The notes under the pieces: generated by a model
Told to the model about the DNA's origin: nothing
The model's input: only the letters and a program-made list of their open reading frames with translations
Database searches by the model: none
Part shown: in pieces, positions 52,470-63,106 of the stretch
Position numbering within the stretch: the stretch's first letter is position 1
Layout: each line of letters opens with the position of its first letter
Program-made: the position numbers and the translations under genes
Source of the DNA: Candidatus Methylobacter oryzae
Lineage (GTDB): Bacteria; Pseudomonadota; Gammaproteobacteria; Methylococcales; Methylomonadaceae
DNA length: 64,000 nt
Assembly: GCF_003994235.2 (NCBI RefSeq)
Contig: NZ_RYFG02000121.1
Coordinates: forward strand, 1 to 64,000
Reading direction: 5' to 3'

Positions 52470-55334
52470 TCAATCAAAAAACCGCCGCAAATAAACCCCG
52501 GTATGCGAAGCCGGATTCTCCGAAACCTGCTTAGGCGTACCTTCCGCCACTAACGTACCACCGCCGTCGCCGCCTTCTGGCCCCATGTCGATGATCCAGT
52601 CGGCAGTCTTAATCACGTCCAGGTTATGCTCGATGACGATGACGGTGTTGCCGTGGTTGCGCAGGGTGTGCAGCACGGCCAGCAGTTGCTTGATGTCGTG
52701 GAAATGCAGGCCGGTGGTCGGCTCGTCCAGGATATACAATGTCTTGCCGGTATCGCGTTTGGACAGTTCTTTCGCCAGCTTGACGCGTTGCGCTTCGCCG
52801 CCGGACAGCGTGGTCGCGTTTTGGCCCAGCGTGATATAGCTCAGGCCCACTTCAATCAAGGTTTGCAGCTTGCGCGATACGACCGGCACGGCGCTGAAAA
52901 ATTCGGCCGCGTCTTCGACGGTCATCTCCAGCACTTCGTTGATGGTAAGGCCTTTGTAGCGGATTTCCAGCGTTTCGCGGTTGTAGCGCTTACCGTGGCA
53001 ACTGTCGCAGTTGACGAAAATATCCGGCAAAAAGTGCATCTCGACTTTAATCACGCCGTCGCCTTTGCAGGCTTCGCAGCGGCCGCCTTTGACGTTAAAG
53101 CTGAATCGGCCCGGCGTATAGCCGCGCGAGCGCGCTTCCGGCGTCGCCGCGAACAGTTCGCGTATCGGCGTGAATAGGCCGGTGTAGGTGGCCGGGTTCG
53201 AACGCGGCGTGCGGCCGATCGGGCTTTGGTCGATGTCGACGACTTTGTCGAAATGCTCCAGGCCTTCGACGCCGTCGCACGGGGCCGGGATCACGCCGGC
53301 GTCGTTGATCGCGCGCGCGGCGTAGCTGTATAAGGTATCGTTGATCAGCGTCGATTTGCCGGAGCCGGACACGCCGGTCACGCAAGTCAGCAGGCCGACA
53401 GGGAAAGCGATATCGACGTTTTTCAAGTTGTTGCCGTGCGCGTTGCGGAGCACGATTTGCTTGCCTTTATCGACCGGCGTCAGTTTTTCCGGCACGTAAA
53501 TGCCGATTTCGCCGGACAGGTATTTGCCGGTCAGCGAATCTTTGCTGGCGATGATGTCTTGCAGCGTGCCTTGCGCGATGACTTGCCCGCCGTGCACGCC
53601 GGCGCCGGGGCCGATGTCTACAATATGTTGGGCCGAGCGGATTGCGTCTTCGTCGTGTTCGACGACGATAACGGTGTTGCCGAGGTCGCGCAGCCGGAAC
53701 AAGGTGTTCAGCAGGCGCTGGTTATCGCGCTGGTGCAGGCCTATCGACGGTTCGTCGAGCACGTACATCACGCCGACTAGCCCCGCTCCGATCTGGCTGG
53801 CAAGACGGATGCGCTGCGCTTCGCCGCCGGACAAGGTATCGGCGCTGCGGTCCAGCGTCAGGTAGTCGAGGCCGACGTTGACCAGGAATTCCAGCCGTTC
53901 CTGGATTTCCTTGATGATTTTGGCCGCGATTTCGCCGCGCTTGCCGGGCAGCGTCAGTTGCGAGAAAAAGCTCAGCGCCTTGCGGATAGGAAAATTGGTC
54001 ACGTGATGCAGCGGCAGGTCTTCGACGAACACGTTCCGGGCCGACTCGTTGATACGGGCGCCGTTGCAGCTGGTGCACGGCTTTTGCGACAAGTATTTGG
54101 CCAGTTCGTCGCGCACCAGTTGCGAGTCGGTTTCGTGGTAGCGGCGGTCCATGTTGGCGATGACGCCTTCGAAGCTGTAGCGGCGCTTTTTGACCGAACC
54201 GTCGCCGGACATGAACTTGAATTCGATTTCCTCGTGGCCGCTGCCGTACAGGATGACGTCCTGGATTTTTTGCGGCAGCGACGAAAACGGCTTCTCCGGA
54301 TCGAAACGGTAGTGTTTCGCCAGCGAGCAAATCAGTTGGTAGTAATAGACGTTGCGCCGATCCCAGCCGCGGACCGCGCCGCCGGCCAGGCTGATGTCGG
54401 GATTATGGACGATCAGTTCCGGGTCGAAATGTTGGCGCACGCCCAGGCCGTCGCAACTGGGGCAGGCGCCTTTCGGGTTGTTGAACGAGAAAATGCGCGG
54501 TTCCAGTTCCGGCAGGCTGTAGCCGCAATGCGGGCAGGAATAGCGTTCGGAAAACAGCAGTTCGGTCGCACCGGCAACTGCTCCCTGCGTTGCTCTACCT
54601 CCTGCATCCCTGCAGTCGTCGTCGATGCAGGCCGCAATCGCTATGCCGTCGGCGATGCGCAATGCGGTTTCGAACGATTCGGCCAGTCTTAACGCGATGT
54701 CGTCGCGGATTTTGAAGCGGTCGACGATGACTTCGATGGTGTGTTTCTTTTTCAGATCCAGCGCAGGCGGCTCGTCCAAATCGTAGACGGTGCCGTCGAT
54801 GCGGGCGCGGATAAAGCCTTGCGCGCGCAAGTCGTCGAGCAACTGGATATGTTCGCCTTTGCGGTCGTTGACGACCGGGGCCAGTAGCATCCAACGCTGG
54901 TCCGGCGTTTGCGACAACACCAGGTCGACCATTTGACTGATTGTCTGCGCTTCCAACGAAACCTGGTGTTCCGGGCAGCGCGGCGTGCCGGCGCGGGCGT
55001 ACAGCAATCTTAAATAATCGTAAATTTCGGTGATCGTGCCGACGGTCGAACGCGGGTTGTGCGACGTGGATTTTTGCTCAATCGAAATAGCCGGGGACAA
55101 GCCTTCGATATGATCGACGTCGGGCTTTTCCATCATCGACAGGAACTGGCGAGCATAAGTGGACAGCGATTCGACATAGCGCCGCTGGCCTTCGGCATAA
55201 ATGGTGTCGAACGCGAGCGACGATTTGCCGGAGCCTGACAGCCCGGTGATGATAATCAGTTGGTCCCTGGGCAGGTCGAGGTCGATATTTTTCAGGTTAT
55301 GCGTTCTCGCGCCGCGTATGCTGATGGTGTCCAT
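52470..55334 (-). CDS. uvrA: excinuclease ABC subunit A
   Basis: A 954-residue UvrA, the damage sensor of nucleotide excision repair. Two ABC modules carry Walker [13 protein letters not shown] and [13 protein letters not shown] and signatures LSGGEAQR. Zinc clusters are YSCPHCGYS with [10 protein letters not shown], and [10 protein letters not shown] with [11 protein letters not shown]. About residues 239-255 ([17 protein letters not shown]) lie between ACIDD and ELLFSERY, where E. coli has only about four residues. This extra piece is coded by a dispersed repeat (54572-54619). No LexA-like CTGT-N8-ACAG site is visible upstream. Confidence 0.97.
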   Translation of the reverse strand: MDTISIRGARTHNLKNIDLDLPRDQLIIITGLSGSGKSSLAFDTIYAEGQRRYVESLSTYARQFLSMMEKPDVDHIEGLSPAISIEQKSTSHNPRSTVGTITEIYDYLRLLYARAGTPRCPEHQVSLEAQTISQMVDLVLSQTPDQRWMLLAPVVNDRKGEHIQLLDDLRAQGFIRARIDGTVYDLDEPPALDLKKKHTIEVIVDRFKIRDDIALRLAESFETALRIADGIAIAACIDDDCRDAGGRATQGAVAGATELLFSERYSCPHCGYSLPELEPRIFSFNNPKGACPSCDGLGVRQHFDPELIVHNPDISLAGGAVRGWDRRNVYYYQLICSLAKHYRFDPEKPFSSLPQKIQDVILYGSGHEEIEFKFMSGDGSVKKRRYSFEGVIANMDRRYHETDSQLVRDELAKYLSQKPCTSCNGARINESARNVFVEDLPLHHVTNFPIRKALSFFSQLTLPGKRGEIAAKIIKEIQERLEFLVNVGLDYLTLDRSADTLSGGEAQRIRLASQIGAGLVGVMYVLDEPSIGLHQRDNQRLLNTLFRLRDLGNTVIVVEHDEDAIRSAQHIVDIGPGAGVHGGQVIAQGTLQDIIASKDSLTGKYLSGEIGIYVPEKLTPVDKGKQIVLRNAHGNNLKNVDIAFPVGLLTCVTGVSGSGKSTLINDTLYSYAARAINDAGVIPAPCDGVEGLEHFDKVVDIDQSPIGRTPRSNPATYTGLFTPIRELFAATPEARSRGYTPGRFSFNVKGGRCEACKGDGVIKVEMHFLPDIFVNCDSCHGKRYNRETLEIRYKGLTINEVLEMTVEDAAEFFSAVPVVSRKLQTLIEVGLSYITLGQNATTLSGGEAQRVKLAKELSKRDTGKTLYILDEPTTGLHFHDIKQLLAVLHTLRNHGNTVIVIEHNLDVIKTADWIIDMGPEGGDGGGTLVAEGTPKQVSENPASHTGVYLRRFFD
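54572..54619 (-). repeat. dispersed repeat unit inside uvrA
   Basis: On the coding strand CGACTGCAGGGATGCAGGAG, then GTAGAGCAACGCAGGGAGCA and GTTGCCG. The last 30 bases match the 36541-36570 unit at 28 positions; related units are at 3500-3536 and 62913-62946. It keeps the uvrA frame. Confidence 0.85.
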
Positions 55335-55700
55335 TAAAAAATCCCGGAAATTGAAACAACTTTATAATATACGGGCAACGGCCTATGAACACAAACGGCG
55401 CCTGATGCAGATTCGTTGGCCAGTTGGATGTGCTCGATCCTCAAATAAAGACAGCGCTTATTTTCTCCGTTGATTTTCAATCCGTCCGGCAGCACTTTTT
55501 TAACCTAATCCGTAGCGTCGTTTATTTAATCAGCGGAAACGGGCGAGTAAAGCTTGTTATAATGGCCGCCATTAAAATAGTGAGATAAACCACTGGGTTA
55601 GTGCGGGTATGCGTTGCATACTTTCTTCTAAGCCCGGTAAAGGTGCGCGATGCGGCCTAACATTTATCGATAATTCTGGTTCAAGAAGGAGAAGCTGGTT
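55335..55700. other. uvrA-MFS divergent spacer
   Basis: No gene is seen in these 366 bases. TATAAT at 55558-55563 may be a -10 for the MFS gene; on the minus strand TATTAT near 55375 may serve uvrA. No SOS box is recognised. Confidence 0.4.
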
Positions 55701-57092
55701 TTGACAACAATGCAAGACATTACAAGTTCGATGACGCCATCGGAGAAACGCGCCACATGGTCTTTGGCAAGCATTTATGCGTTGCGGATGCTGGGACTGT
55801 TCATGATTTTGCCGGTGTTGTCATTATTTGCCGAGCAGCTTGAAGGTTCGACGCCGGCGTTGATCGGTCTGGCAATGAGTATTTACGGCCTGCCGCAAGT
55901 TTTGCTGCAAGTTCCGTTCGGGCTGTTATCGGATCGTTTCGGCCGCAAGAAAATGATTGTTATCGGCTTGGTATTGTTTTTCATCGGCAGCGTGATTGCG
56001 GCGCTGTCGACAACAATCTACGGCGTGCTGGTCGGCAGGGCTTTCCAGGGTGCCGGTGCGGTTTCGGCCGTTATCATGGCCTTGGTCGCCGACTTGACCC
56101 AGGAAGTTCACCGCACCAAAGCCATGGCGATTATCGGAATCAGCATAGGGGGATCGTTTGGCGTCGGCATTGTCGCCGGGCCGATTATTTCCCAGTTCGG
56201 CGGCGTGCAGGGCGTTTTTGGCGTCACCGCGGTGCTGACCTTGTTGGCTATTTTAGCGATTATTTATATCGTGCCGAATCCGCAAAAGTCTAAATTGCAC
56301 CGGGATGCGGAAGTGGTGCCAGCGGAAATGTTCCATGTATTGAAAAATCCGGATCTGTTGCGGCTGAATTACGGCATTTTTACGTTGCATATGATTTTAA
56401 TGGCGATTTTTGTCGTGGTGCCTTCGCTGATGAGAAACGCGGGATTGTCTGCCGGGCATGAATGGATGGTTTATCTGCCTGTTTTTGTGATTTCGATGGC
56501 GTTCGCGGTGCCGTTCGTGATCCTGGCCGAAAAGAAACGTAAAATGAAACAGGTTTTCTTGGGCGCTATTGCGGTATTGATCGCCGCCGAAGCGGGTTTG
56601 TCGGCCGTTTATCAAAACCTGGTCGGGATTATCGGCTTCTTATGGTTGTTTTTTTGCGGCTTTAATTTGCTGGAAGCGACGTTGCCTTCTTTAGTTTCAA
56701 AAACGGCTCCCGCCGATTTAAAAGGAACTGCGATGGGCGCGTATTCAAGTTCGCAATTCATGGGGCTTTTTATGGGCGGCGTCGTCGGCGGTTGGTTTAA
56801 CGGCAAATTCGGCGTGACGGCAGTATTTTTATTCTGCTCCGCTGCCGCGTTCAGCTGGCTGGTGGTGTCCTTATGGATGAAACCGCCGCGCTATGTCGCG
56901 AATCTACTTATTTCATTGGAACAGCTCAGTGAACAAGGCGCTAACGAATTTGTCGCCGAGATGCTTAAAATCAGCGGCGTGGAAAATGTTACGCTGCATT
57001 ATGAAGAGGCTTTGGTTTATCTGAAAGTCGATAACCAAAAACTCGATAAGGATCAATTGCAAGGTTTGATCACTCAGTACGTCAACGCGTAA
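55701..57092 (+). CDS. YajR-like MFS transporter
   Basis: A 463-residue major facilitator with 12 hydrophobic segments. Motif A GLLSDRFGRKKMIVIG follows TM2, and FQGAGAVSAVIMALVADLT is in TM4. A soluble C-terminal domain (VAEMLKISGVENVTLHYEEA) like the YAM domain of E. coli YajR closes the protein. Start TTG 55701 has GAAGGAG nine bases upstream; ATG 55710 is the alternative. The order uvrA / MFS / ssb is common in Gammaproteobacteria. Substrate unknown. Confidence 0.9.
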   Translation: MTTMQDITSSMTPSEKRATWSLASIYALRMLGLFMILPVLSLFAEQLEGSTPALIGLAMSIYGLPQVLLQVPFGLLSDRFGRKKMIVIGLVLFFIGSVIAALSTTIYGVLVGRAFQGAGAVSAVIMALVADLTQEVHRTKAMAIIGISIGGSFGVGIVAGPIISQFGGVQGVFGVTAVLTLLAILAIIYIVPNPQKSKLHRDAEVVPAEMFHVLKNPDLLRLNYGIFTLHMILMAIFVVVPSLMRNAGLSAGHEWMVYLPVFVISMAFAVPFVILAEKKRKMKQVFLGAIAVLIAAEAGLSAVYQNLVGIIGFLWLFFCGFNLLEATLPSLVSKTAPADLKGTAMGAYSSSQFMGLFMGGVVGGWFNGKFGVTAVFLFCSAAAFSWLVVSLWMKPPRYVANLLISLEQLSEQGANEFVAEMLKISGVENVTLHYEEALVYLKVDNQKLDKDQLQGLITQYVNA

Positions 57093-57109
57093 ACAATGAG
57101 GAGAAATAG

Positions 57110-57592
57110 ATGCTGAATAAAGTGATGTTGATAGGAAGGCTGGGCGCCGATCCCGAGGTTCGCTATATGCCGAGCGGCGGCGCCGTTACGACGTTGAGTC
57201 TGGCCACATCCCGGCGCTGGAAAGACAGGCAAACCGGCGAACGCCGCGAAGAAACCGAATGGCATCGGGTGGTGATGTTTAACCGTCTGGCTGAAATCGC
57301 CGGCGAATACCTGAAAAAAGGCAGCCAGGCTTATATTGAAGGCCATATCCGCACGCGCAAATGGCAGGCCCAGGACGGCCAGGACCGCTATACGACCGAG
57401 ATTGTCGCCGATTCGATGAATATGCTCGACAGCCGTAGCGGCGGCACGTCCGATTTCGGCGGCGAGCATGCGCCGAGCGGATATTCGAAGCCTGCCGGTC
57501 AACCGCAGCCATCGGCGCCGCAAAGCAGTTCGGGTTCCATGCCGCCTCCGCCGCCGAATTACGACGATTTTGACGATGATATTCCGTTCTGA
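57110..57592 (+). CDS. ssb: single-stranded DNA-binding protein
   Basis: A 160-residue SSB. The OB fold covers residues 1-110 ([52 protein letters not shown]), followed by a Gly/Pro/Ser linker and the acidic tip DDDIPF that recruits partner proteins. GAGGAGAAATAG precedes ATG 57110. Lies 17 bases after the MFS gene. Confidence 0.97.
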   Translation: MLNKVMLIGRLGADPEVRYMPSGGAVTTLSLATSRRWKDRQTGERREETEWHRVVMFNRLAEIAGEYLKKGSQAYIEGHIRTRKWQAQDGQDRYTTEIVADSMNMLDSRSGGTSDFGGEHAPSGYSKPAGQPQPSAPQSSSGSMPPPPPNYDDFDDDIPF

Positions 57593-57604
57593 GCGGTTCG
57601 ATAA

Positions 57605-57968
57605 GCTGCTCAGTATCTTGCAGGTGTGAGTCCTGCCGCAATAGTTGGTTAGTTGATTGCGTAGCTATGGCGTATATGTGGATGGCGACTGAAACGTGGA
57701 AGCAACGCCGGAAAAACGTTGCCTCCGACCTAGACAGTGGGTGCGCGCAAATGTACAGCCCGTAAACGAAAGTGAACTTTAACAAGCCTCGTAAATGTCA
57801 GTCATACGGTTATGCTAGGACCACTACACCCGCCGTCCTGGCTCTATGATTATTAAGTTATACAGCCATCGGTAACCGGAGATGAAAGGAGTCGGTATGC
57901 ACGCGTTGTGCCGTCGTAATGCAGTAGGAAGAAGACAGCAGGAAAGCCGTGTGCGGGAAAACTGTACG
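57605..57968 (+). mobile_element. probable group II intron remnant without reverse transcriptase
   Basis: After ssb there are 360 bases with no gene but with signs of a bacterial group II intron: GCAGGTGTGAGTCCTGC near 57618 (the GGTGNAAGTCC domain I element), many small stems in the middle (AACGCCGGAAAAACGTT), and near the end GAAAGCCGTGTGCGGGAAAA followed by CTGTACG, the stem usually just before the intron-encoded RT. No RT frame or domain V follows; dispersed repeats take over at 57969. So this would be the 5' part of a decayed intron. Confidence 0.5.
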
Positions 57969-58064
57969 AAGGATGGTGGGAATGCCGCAAGATTGCCTGG
58001 AGCAATCGCGGCTGACTGCCAAGGATGGTGGGAATGCCGCAAGATTGCCTGGAGCAATCGCGGC
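57969..58064 (+). repeat. 44-base perfect direct repeat
   Basis: Identical units at 57969-58012 and 58021-58064 begin AAGGATGGTGGGAATGCCGC and end GAGCAATCGCGGC. The reverse complement of a close relative is at 3430-3462. Small open frames across it are repeat translations. Confidence 0.95.
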
Positions 58065-58104
58065 CCATCCCTGTGGATTATCTAGGTAAGGAGCGTGAGT
58101 TGTG

Positions 58105-58134
58105 CCTGCCGGAGCAAGCACAGCTTGCACTCCC
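58105..58134. repeat. GCCTGC...TTGCACTCC palindromic repeat
   Basis: GCCTGCCGGAGCAAGCACAG followed by CTTGCACTCC; same family as at 18413 and 22921-22967. Confidence 0.55.
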
Positions 58135-58187
58135 GTTGTCCGGCAGAATATTAAAGTTTAAATATTCAACAACTTGAGAATTCAGAA

Positions 58188-58442
58188 ATGGATAATGACA
58201 CTTTAATCAATCAAGCTCGTCATCTTTATGCAGTCTTACAAGTTGAACAATATACACGGCCTATAGAAAACAAAACTCAATTTGATCGTCTTAACCGTTT
58301 GGTCGTATGGGCTTACTGCCGTTACCAGCGGCGCTTAAATCGCTGTATTGTCTGTTATGAAAATCGGCCAAACGACTGTAATCGCGAGTTTGTAGGGAGT
58401 GAACGGCGGTTTTGCCCTAATTGCCTGAGTCAACAGCGTTAA
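58188..58442 (+). CDS. small cysteine-rich hypothetical protein
   Basis: An 84-residue basic protein of unknown family. Two cysteine pairs, CIVC near residue 54 and CPNC near residue 78, with NDCN between, could bind one zinc ion. The N-terminal half is helical (LINQARHLYAVLQVEQYTR). ATG 58188 follows TTGAGAATTCAGAA, not a strong site. It stands alone after the intron remnant. Confidence 0.5.
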   Translation: MDNDTLINQARHLYAVLQVEQYTRPIENKTQFDRLNRLVVWAYCRYQRRLNRCIVCYENRPNDCNREFVGSERRFCPNCLSQQR

Positions 58443-58811
58443 GGTAAAAAACGTTAACGATCTTTCTCGCTCGTTTGCGCATCGCAAAAGCAATACGGCC
58501 TTCGACAACGCCGTTCCTTTAAGCAGTTATACCTATTGTGTATTGAGACAAGGTAAAGGTATCTTGATTTCATAAGAGGGAAACAAATTAGCAGCTTTCG
58601 ATTTAACGCATTAATCGTTGTATCTCCTCTTTCATTCCCCTGAACAATTGCTAAAACAGCTCGCAATGACACCTGATAATCCGCGGTACTCGCAGTTATT
58701 CTGGAAATCAACATGCAAAATTATCATCAGCGAACATAGCAAAACTTACACTTTGATTCCCGGAATAGCGCCATTAGCCACAGGATGTGATTTCCGAAGG
58801 AGGTCATTATC
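58443..58811. other. spacer without convincing gene
   Basis: An 86-codon frame on the minus strand (58454-58714) has no recognisable family. The stretch ends in a perfect ribosome binding site AAGGAGGT at 58797-58804 for the exchanger gene. Confidence 0.4.
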
Positions 58812-59834
58812 ATTAACGATGTCGTTGTTGTCTGGTTGCAGTTCTTAGCCTGCCTGTTGCTGGTGGGCTATGCCGGCGTCAGATTGACCGTTTACGGCGA
58901 CGCTATTGCCGACAAGACCGGCTTGGGCGGCAATTGGATAGGCTTTTTGTTGATAGGCATTGTCACGTCGATGCCTGACTTGGCGAACGGGCTCAGCGCC
59001 GTCACTTTAGCGGATGCACCCGATCTAGCGGTGGGGGCTATTTTCGGCGCCTGCATTTTTAACCTGGCTATCATCGTGATTTTGGATTTGTTGTATCGCC
59101 AAGGCTCGGTTTTCTCTTCAGCCAGCCAAGGGCATATTCTCTCGGCCGCGTTCGGGATTGTGATGATCGGTTTTAGCGGGCTGAGCATGAATCTGGCGTT
59201 AAACAGGGAAGAACCTGCGCTCGGTCATATTGGGATCTTTAGCCTAGTGATATTGGTACTGTACTTGGTTTCGGTTTATACGGTTTTTAATTACGAGAGC
59301 CGCCAAGTCAAGGAATACACCGAACAAGAGCCCGACGCTTATCCGGGCCTGTCGCTGGGTGTCGTTATTGCTCGATACGTCGCCGCCGCTGTAGTCGTTA
59401 TCGTCACCGGCATATTCTTACCGCTGATCGCCAAGGAAGCTGCTTCTCTGATGCACTGGCAGGAAAGTTTCGTCGGTACGCTGCTGGTTGCTTTTATCAC
59501 CACGCTTCCGGAAATCATCGTTGCAGTAACGGCGGTCAGAATTGATGCTCTGGATATGGCAATCGGCAATATCTTCGGCAGCAACCTGTTCAATATGGCG
59601 ATTCTTGCAATAGAAGACGTTGTCTACAAGCCGGGGCCGCTGTTCTCGAAGATAGCGCCGGTTCATGCTGTCTCGGTGATGACCTCGTTAATCATGACCG
59701 GTTTCGCGATTACCGGCCTGTTTTTTCGCCCTGAAAAGCGGCTATTGAAAATGGTAGGCTGGATCAGCTGGATGCTGCTGTCGCTGCTTTTGATCAATTC
59801 GTATTTCCTGTTTATCAATGGCCGGGCGGCCTGA
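58812..59834 (+). CDS. Na+/Ca2+ exchanger family protein (YrbG-like)
   Basis: A cation antiporter with two inverted five-helix repeats. The alpha motifs are GIVTSMPDLANGLSAVTLAD with GAIFGACIFNLAI in the first half and ITTLPEIIVAVTAVR with IGNIFGSNLFNMAI in the second. It is best started at ATT 58812 (NDVVVVWLQFLACLLLVGYA), seven bases after AAGGAGGT, which completes TM1. The first standard start, TTG 58836, would cut TM1 and is 31 bases from that site. ATG 58819 is in another frame and ends after nine codons. A Ca2+-type P-ATPase gene follows, so both probably handle calcium. Confidence 0.85.
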   Translation: MNDVVVVWLQFLACLLLVGYAGVRLTVYGDAIADKTGLGGNWIGFLLIGIVTSMPDLANGLSAVTLADAPDLAVGAIFGACIFNLAIIVILDLLYRQGSVFSSASQGHILSAAFGIVMIGFSGLSMNLALNREEPALGHIGIFSLVILVLYLVSVYTVFNYESRQVKEYTEQEPDAYPGLSLGVVIARYVAAAVVVIVTGIFLPLIAKEAASLMHWQESFVGTLLVAFITTLPEIIVAVTAVRIDALDMAIGNIFGSNLFNMAILAIEDVVYKPGPLFSKIAPVHAVSVMTSLIMTGFAITGLFFRPEKRLLKMVGWISWMLLSLLLINSYFLFINGRAA

Positions 59835-59867
59835 TAGACAGCTCAAGTTTATTATTGAAGGTCAACA

Positions 59868-62800
59868 ATGATGAACGCCGCTACGCAACACAACAACGCG
59901 CAAAATTATCTACAGATCGTTCACGACCGGGTTGCCGGGCGAATCCGCGTCAAAGTGCCCGGTTTGTACCGGAATGAGCGTCTGTGCGCGAACCTGGAGT
60001 CGAGATTAGCCGGCCGGGACGGAATCAGGCTCGCGCACGCCAACACCTTAACCAGCAATTTGCTGGTTGAATATGCGGCGTCCCTGGATACCGGCGAAAT
60101 GCCGCAGCATATTGCCCGGCTGCTCGAACAGGAATTGGGCTTGCCGTTGGTTAGCGATATTGAAAGTATCGATCGCCCTACGAGAAAGCGAGTGCCGCGA
60201 AAACGGCGAAGACCCGAAGCTACGCAATATCAAGAGCAGCCGTTACGCTTATGGCATACGCTTTCCGGAACCCGCGTCGTCGATTTTTTGCAAGGTAGCA
60301 AGCAAGGCCTGACTGAAGAAATGGCCGCGCAAAGGCTGTCTCAGTACGGCGCTAACGTGTTGTCCGAGCAAGCCCGGCGCTCTTCCTGGCAAATATTCTT
60401 GGCACAATTCATGTCGGCGCCGGTCGCGATGCTGGGCGTATCGGCCGCGGTTTCACTGGCTACCGGCGGCGTTGCGGACACGGCCGTTATCGTGTCGGTG
60501 GTGATGGTCAATTCGGTTATCGGTTATGTGACCGAAAGAACGGCCGAAAAAACCATTAATGCGCTCGGACAGTTGACTCCGGAAAGCGCAATCGTAATTC
60601 GCGACGGCAAGACGCAGGAAATTCCGCTGCCGGACGTCGCGCCCGGCGACCTGCTGGTGCTGTCACCTGGTGCTTATATTCCGGCCGATGCCCGCTTATT
60701 AGCCAGCCACCGCTTGACCGTCGACGAATCGCCGCTGACCGGCGAGAGCCTGCCGGTCGCTAAGAATCATGAATACTTGGGCGAAGAAGGGACCGCTTTA
60801 GGCGATCGGCAAAACATGGTTTACATGGGCACGACGGTGAGCGGAGGCGACGGCCGGGCGATAGCCGTTGCGACCGGACGTTATACTGAGATCGGCAAAA
60901 TCCAGCAATTGGTCGGAGAAGCGAAAGCGCCGGAAACGCCGATGCAAAAGCAAATCGATGACATGGGCAGACAGTTGGCTTTACTCAGTTCCGGGATTTG
61001 CGTATCGGTGTTCGCTATCGGCCTGTTGCGGGGCCGCCCGTTGACGCAAATGTTGATGTCGGCTATTTCGTTGGCGGTGGCCGCGGTGCCGGAAGGACTG
61101 CCGGCTGTTGCGACCACGACGCTCGCGCTCGGCATCAGGGAGATGAAACGCCGGAAAGTGCTGATCCGCCAATTGCCTGCGGTTGAAAATCTGGGTTCTG
61201 TGCAGGTTATCTGTCTCGATAAAACCGGTACGCTGACTTTAAACCAGATGAGCGTCGTGACGCTGCAAACCTTGCATGCCGATATTAAAGTCAAGCCTCA
61301 AGGTTTTTATCACGGCAACGCCAAAATCGATCCTTACCGGATTGACGGGGCATTGCAGCCGATGATGGAAGTGTTGGTGCTTTGCAATGAAGCAACGCTG
61401 GCCGAGAAAGAAACCGGCTCACCTACCGAAAAAGCATTGTTGCAGGTAGCGATTGATGCCGGCGAAGACGTTCAGTTCTTAAGAAAAGATCGTCCGCCGC
61501 TCAAAGTGGATTATCGCGCCGAAGACCGTCCTTATATGATCAGCGTTCATGCGTTGGCGGACGGGCGATTTTTCTCGGCTGTGAAAGGCAGTCCTGCCGA
61601 AGTGCTAGAGCTTTGCCAAAAATGCAGTATTGACGGGCGCGTGGAAGATTTATCCGAGGATCGACGTAAAACGGTTCTAACCGGGAACGAAAGACTGGGC
61701 GCCGATGCGTTGCGCGTTCTGGGCGTCGCGTATTGCATTTCCGGCGAGGCCGACGGCTGCAAGCGGCGGGAATTGACCTGGCTGGGACTGGTCGGCATGG
61801 AAGACGTACTCCGTCCGGGCATGGCAGAGCTGGTCGCCGAGTTTCATCAGGCCGGCATTGAAACAGTAATGATTACCGGCGATCAAAGCTCGACTGCTTA
61901 TTCGGTCGGCAAAAGGCTGGGCTTAAACGGCGTTCAGGGTAAATCGTTGGAAATCATCGATTCAGGTCATCTGGAAAAATTGGATCCTTCGGTGCTGGCC
62001 GGTTTAGTGGGGCAGGCGGCGATTTTTTCCCGCGTCAGTCCGGCGCATAAGTTGCGCATTGTCGAAGCATTGCAGCGAAGCGGTAAGGTTGTTGCGATGA
62101 CCGGCGACGGCGTCAACGACGGTCCGGCGCTCAAAGCCGCCAATATTGGCGTCACGCTGGGCGAAAAAGGCACCGATGTGGCGCGCTCGGTAGCCGATGT
62201 GATTCTGGCGGACGACGATTTGCAAACCATGGTCACGGCGATACGCGAGGGTAGGGCGATCTACGACAATATCGGTAAAAGCCTGCATTTTCTGTTGTCG
62301 ACGAATCTGAGCGAAATCGAAGTGATGCTGGTTAGCGTGGTATTGGGCGGGGCCGAAATTCTGAATCCGATGCAACTGTTGTGGATTAATTTAATAACAG
62401 ACATTTTTCCGGCTTTGGCTTTGGCGCTTGACCCGCCCGAAGCCGACGTGCTGAAACGGCCGCCGCGCGATCCGAATGCCGCGATTGTAAGCCGAAGCGA
62501 TTATGCCAAACTGATCCGGGAATCAAGCATCATCACGGCCGGAGCCTTGGGTGTTTACGGCTACAGCCGCCTGCGCTACGGTCCCGGACAAAATGCCGGC
62601 ACCCATGCTTTTATGTCGCTGACATTTGCGCAACTGCTTCATGCTTATCGATGCCGGTCCGAGCATAGTTCTATTTTCGATGCAAAGAGCCGTCCCGCTA
62701 ACCGTTATCTCGATAGCGCAATCGGCTTGTCGGCATTGATGCAGGCGCTGGCGGCGGCTTGGCCGCCGTTGCGCGGGCTGTTAAGGCTGGGGCCGATAAC

Positions 62801-62900
62801 GGCTGCCGATATGATTGCGATCCTGGCAGGCGCCGGATTGCCGCTGCTGGTTAACGAGGCGATAAAAGGGATCAATAAAAATATAGGTCTAAGCACATAG
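59868..62900 (+). CDS. cation-transporting P-type ATPase (Ca2+-ATPase type)
   Basis: A 1010-residue P-ATPase. An unusual N-terminal extension (residues about 15-90, [28 protein letters not shown]) looks like an HMA-type metal-binding fold without CxxC. The core has the actuator motif LTGES (about 290), phosphorylation site DKTGTLT with Asp451, and [11 protein letters not shown] near 745. A type-II transmembrane core ([39 protein letters not shown]) points to Ca2+, Mg2+ or Na+. C-terminal helices end near [19 protein letters not shown]. Lies 33 bases after the exchanger gene. Confidence 0.9.
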   Translation: MMNAATQHNNAQNYLQIVHDRVAGRIRVKVPGLYRNERLCANLESRLAGRDGIRLAHANTLTSNLLVEYAASLDTGEMPQHIARLLEQELGLPLVSDIESIDRPTRKRVPRKRRRPEATQYQEQPLRLWHTLSGTRVVDFLQGSKQGLTEEMAAQRLSQYGANVLSEQARRSSWQIFLAQFMSAPVAMLGVSAAVSLATGGVADTAVIVSVVMVNSVIGYVTERTAEKTINALGQLTPESAIVIRDGKTQEIPLPDVAPGDLLVLSPGAYIPADARLLASHRLTVDESPLTGESLPVAKNHEYLGEEGTALGDRQNMVYMGTTVSGGDGRAIAVATGRYTEIGKIQQLVGEAKAPETPMQKQIDDMGRQLALLSSGICVSVFAIGLLRGRPLTQMLMSAISLAVAAVPEGLPAVATTTLALGIREMKRRKVLIRQLPAVENLGSVQVICLDKTGTLTLNQMSVVTLQTLHADIKVKPQGFYHGNAKIDPYRIDGALQPMMEVLVLCNEATLAEKETGSPTEKALLQVAIDAGEDVQFLRKDRPPLKVDYRAEDRPYMISVHALADGRFFSAVKGSPAEVLELCQKCSIDGRVEDLSEDRRKTVLTGNERLGADALRVLGVAYCISGEADGCKRRELTWLGLVGMEDVLRPGMAELVAEFHQAGIETVMITGDQSSTAYSVGKRLGLNGVQGKSLEIIDSGHLEKLDPSVLAGLVGQAAIFSRVSPAHKLRIVEALQRSGKVVAMTGDGVNDGPALKAANIGVTLGEKGTDVARSVADVILADDDLQTMVTAIREGRAIYDNIGKSLHFLLSTNLSEIEVMLVSVVLGGAEILNPMQLLWINLITDIFPALALALDPPEADVLKRPPRDPNAAIVSRSDYAKLIRESSIITAGALGVYGYSRLRYGPGQNAGTHAFMSLTFAQLLHAYRCRSEHSSIFDAKSRPANRYLDSAIGLSALMQALAAAWPPLRGLLRLGPITAADMIAILAGAGLPLLVNEAIKGINKNIGLST

Positions 62901-62912
62901 AGAAATGGAATT

Positions 62913-63034
62913 CGGCAATTGCTCCTGCATCCATGCAGTCGACGGACGACACGGATTAAACGGATCATCGCTGATTTAACTTGGCTTGGATTAAAAATCC
63001 GTGTAAATCCGTACTATCCGTGTCATCCGTGTTC
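62913..63034. repeat. dispersed repeats between P-ATPase and metK
   Basis: CGGCAATTGCTCCTGCATCC at 62913 is a short unit of the uvrA repeat family. It is followed by GACACGGATTAAACGGATCA and, inverted, AAATCCGTGTAAATCCGT and ATCCGTGTCATCCGTGTTC. Confidence 0.8.
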
Positions 63035-63106
63035 TCTTTATTTACTAGCCTATCAATGTCTGTTAATGAATTACCGCGCACATAGCTTTATTCAGGGGAA
63101 TCAAAA

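Noticed and set aside
55335-55420. LexA/SOS box before uvrA
   Set aside because: No CTGT-N8-ACAG-like site was found by eye in the spacer.
57969-58064. CRISPR-like direct repeats
   Set aside because: Only two units with an eight-base separation and a distant inverted relative; no array and no cas genes.
57882-58085. 67-codon frame after ssb
   Set aside because: It spans the intron remnant and the 44-base direct repeats and has no family.
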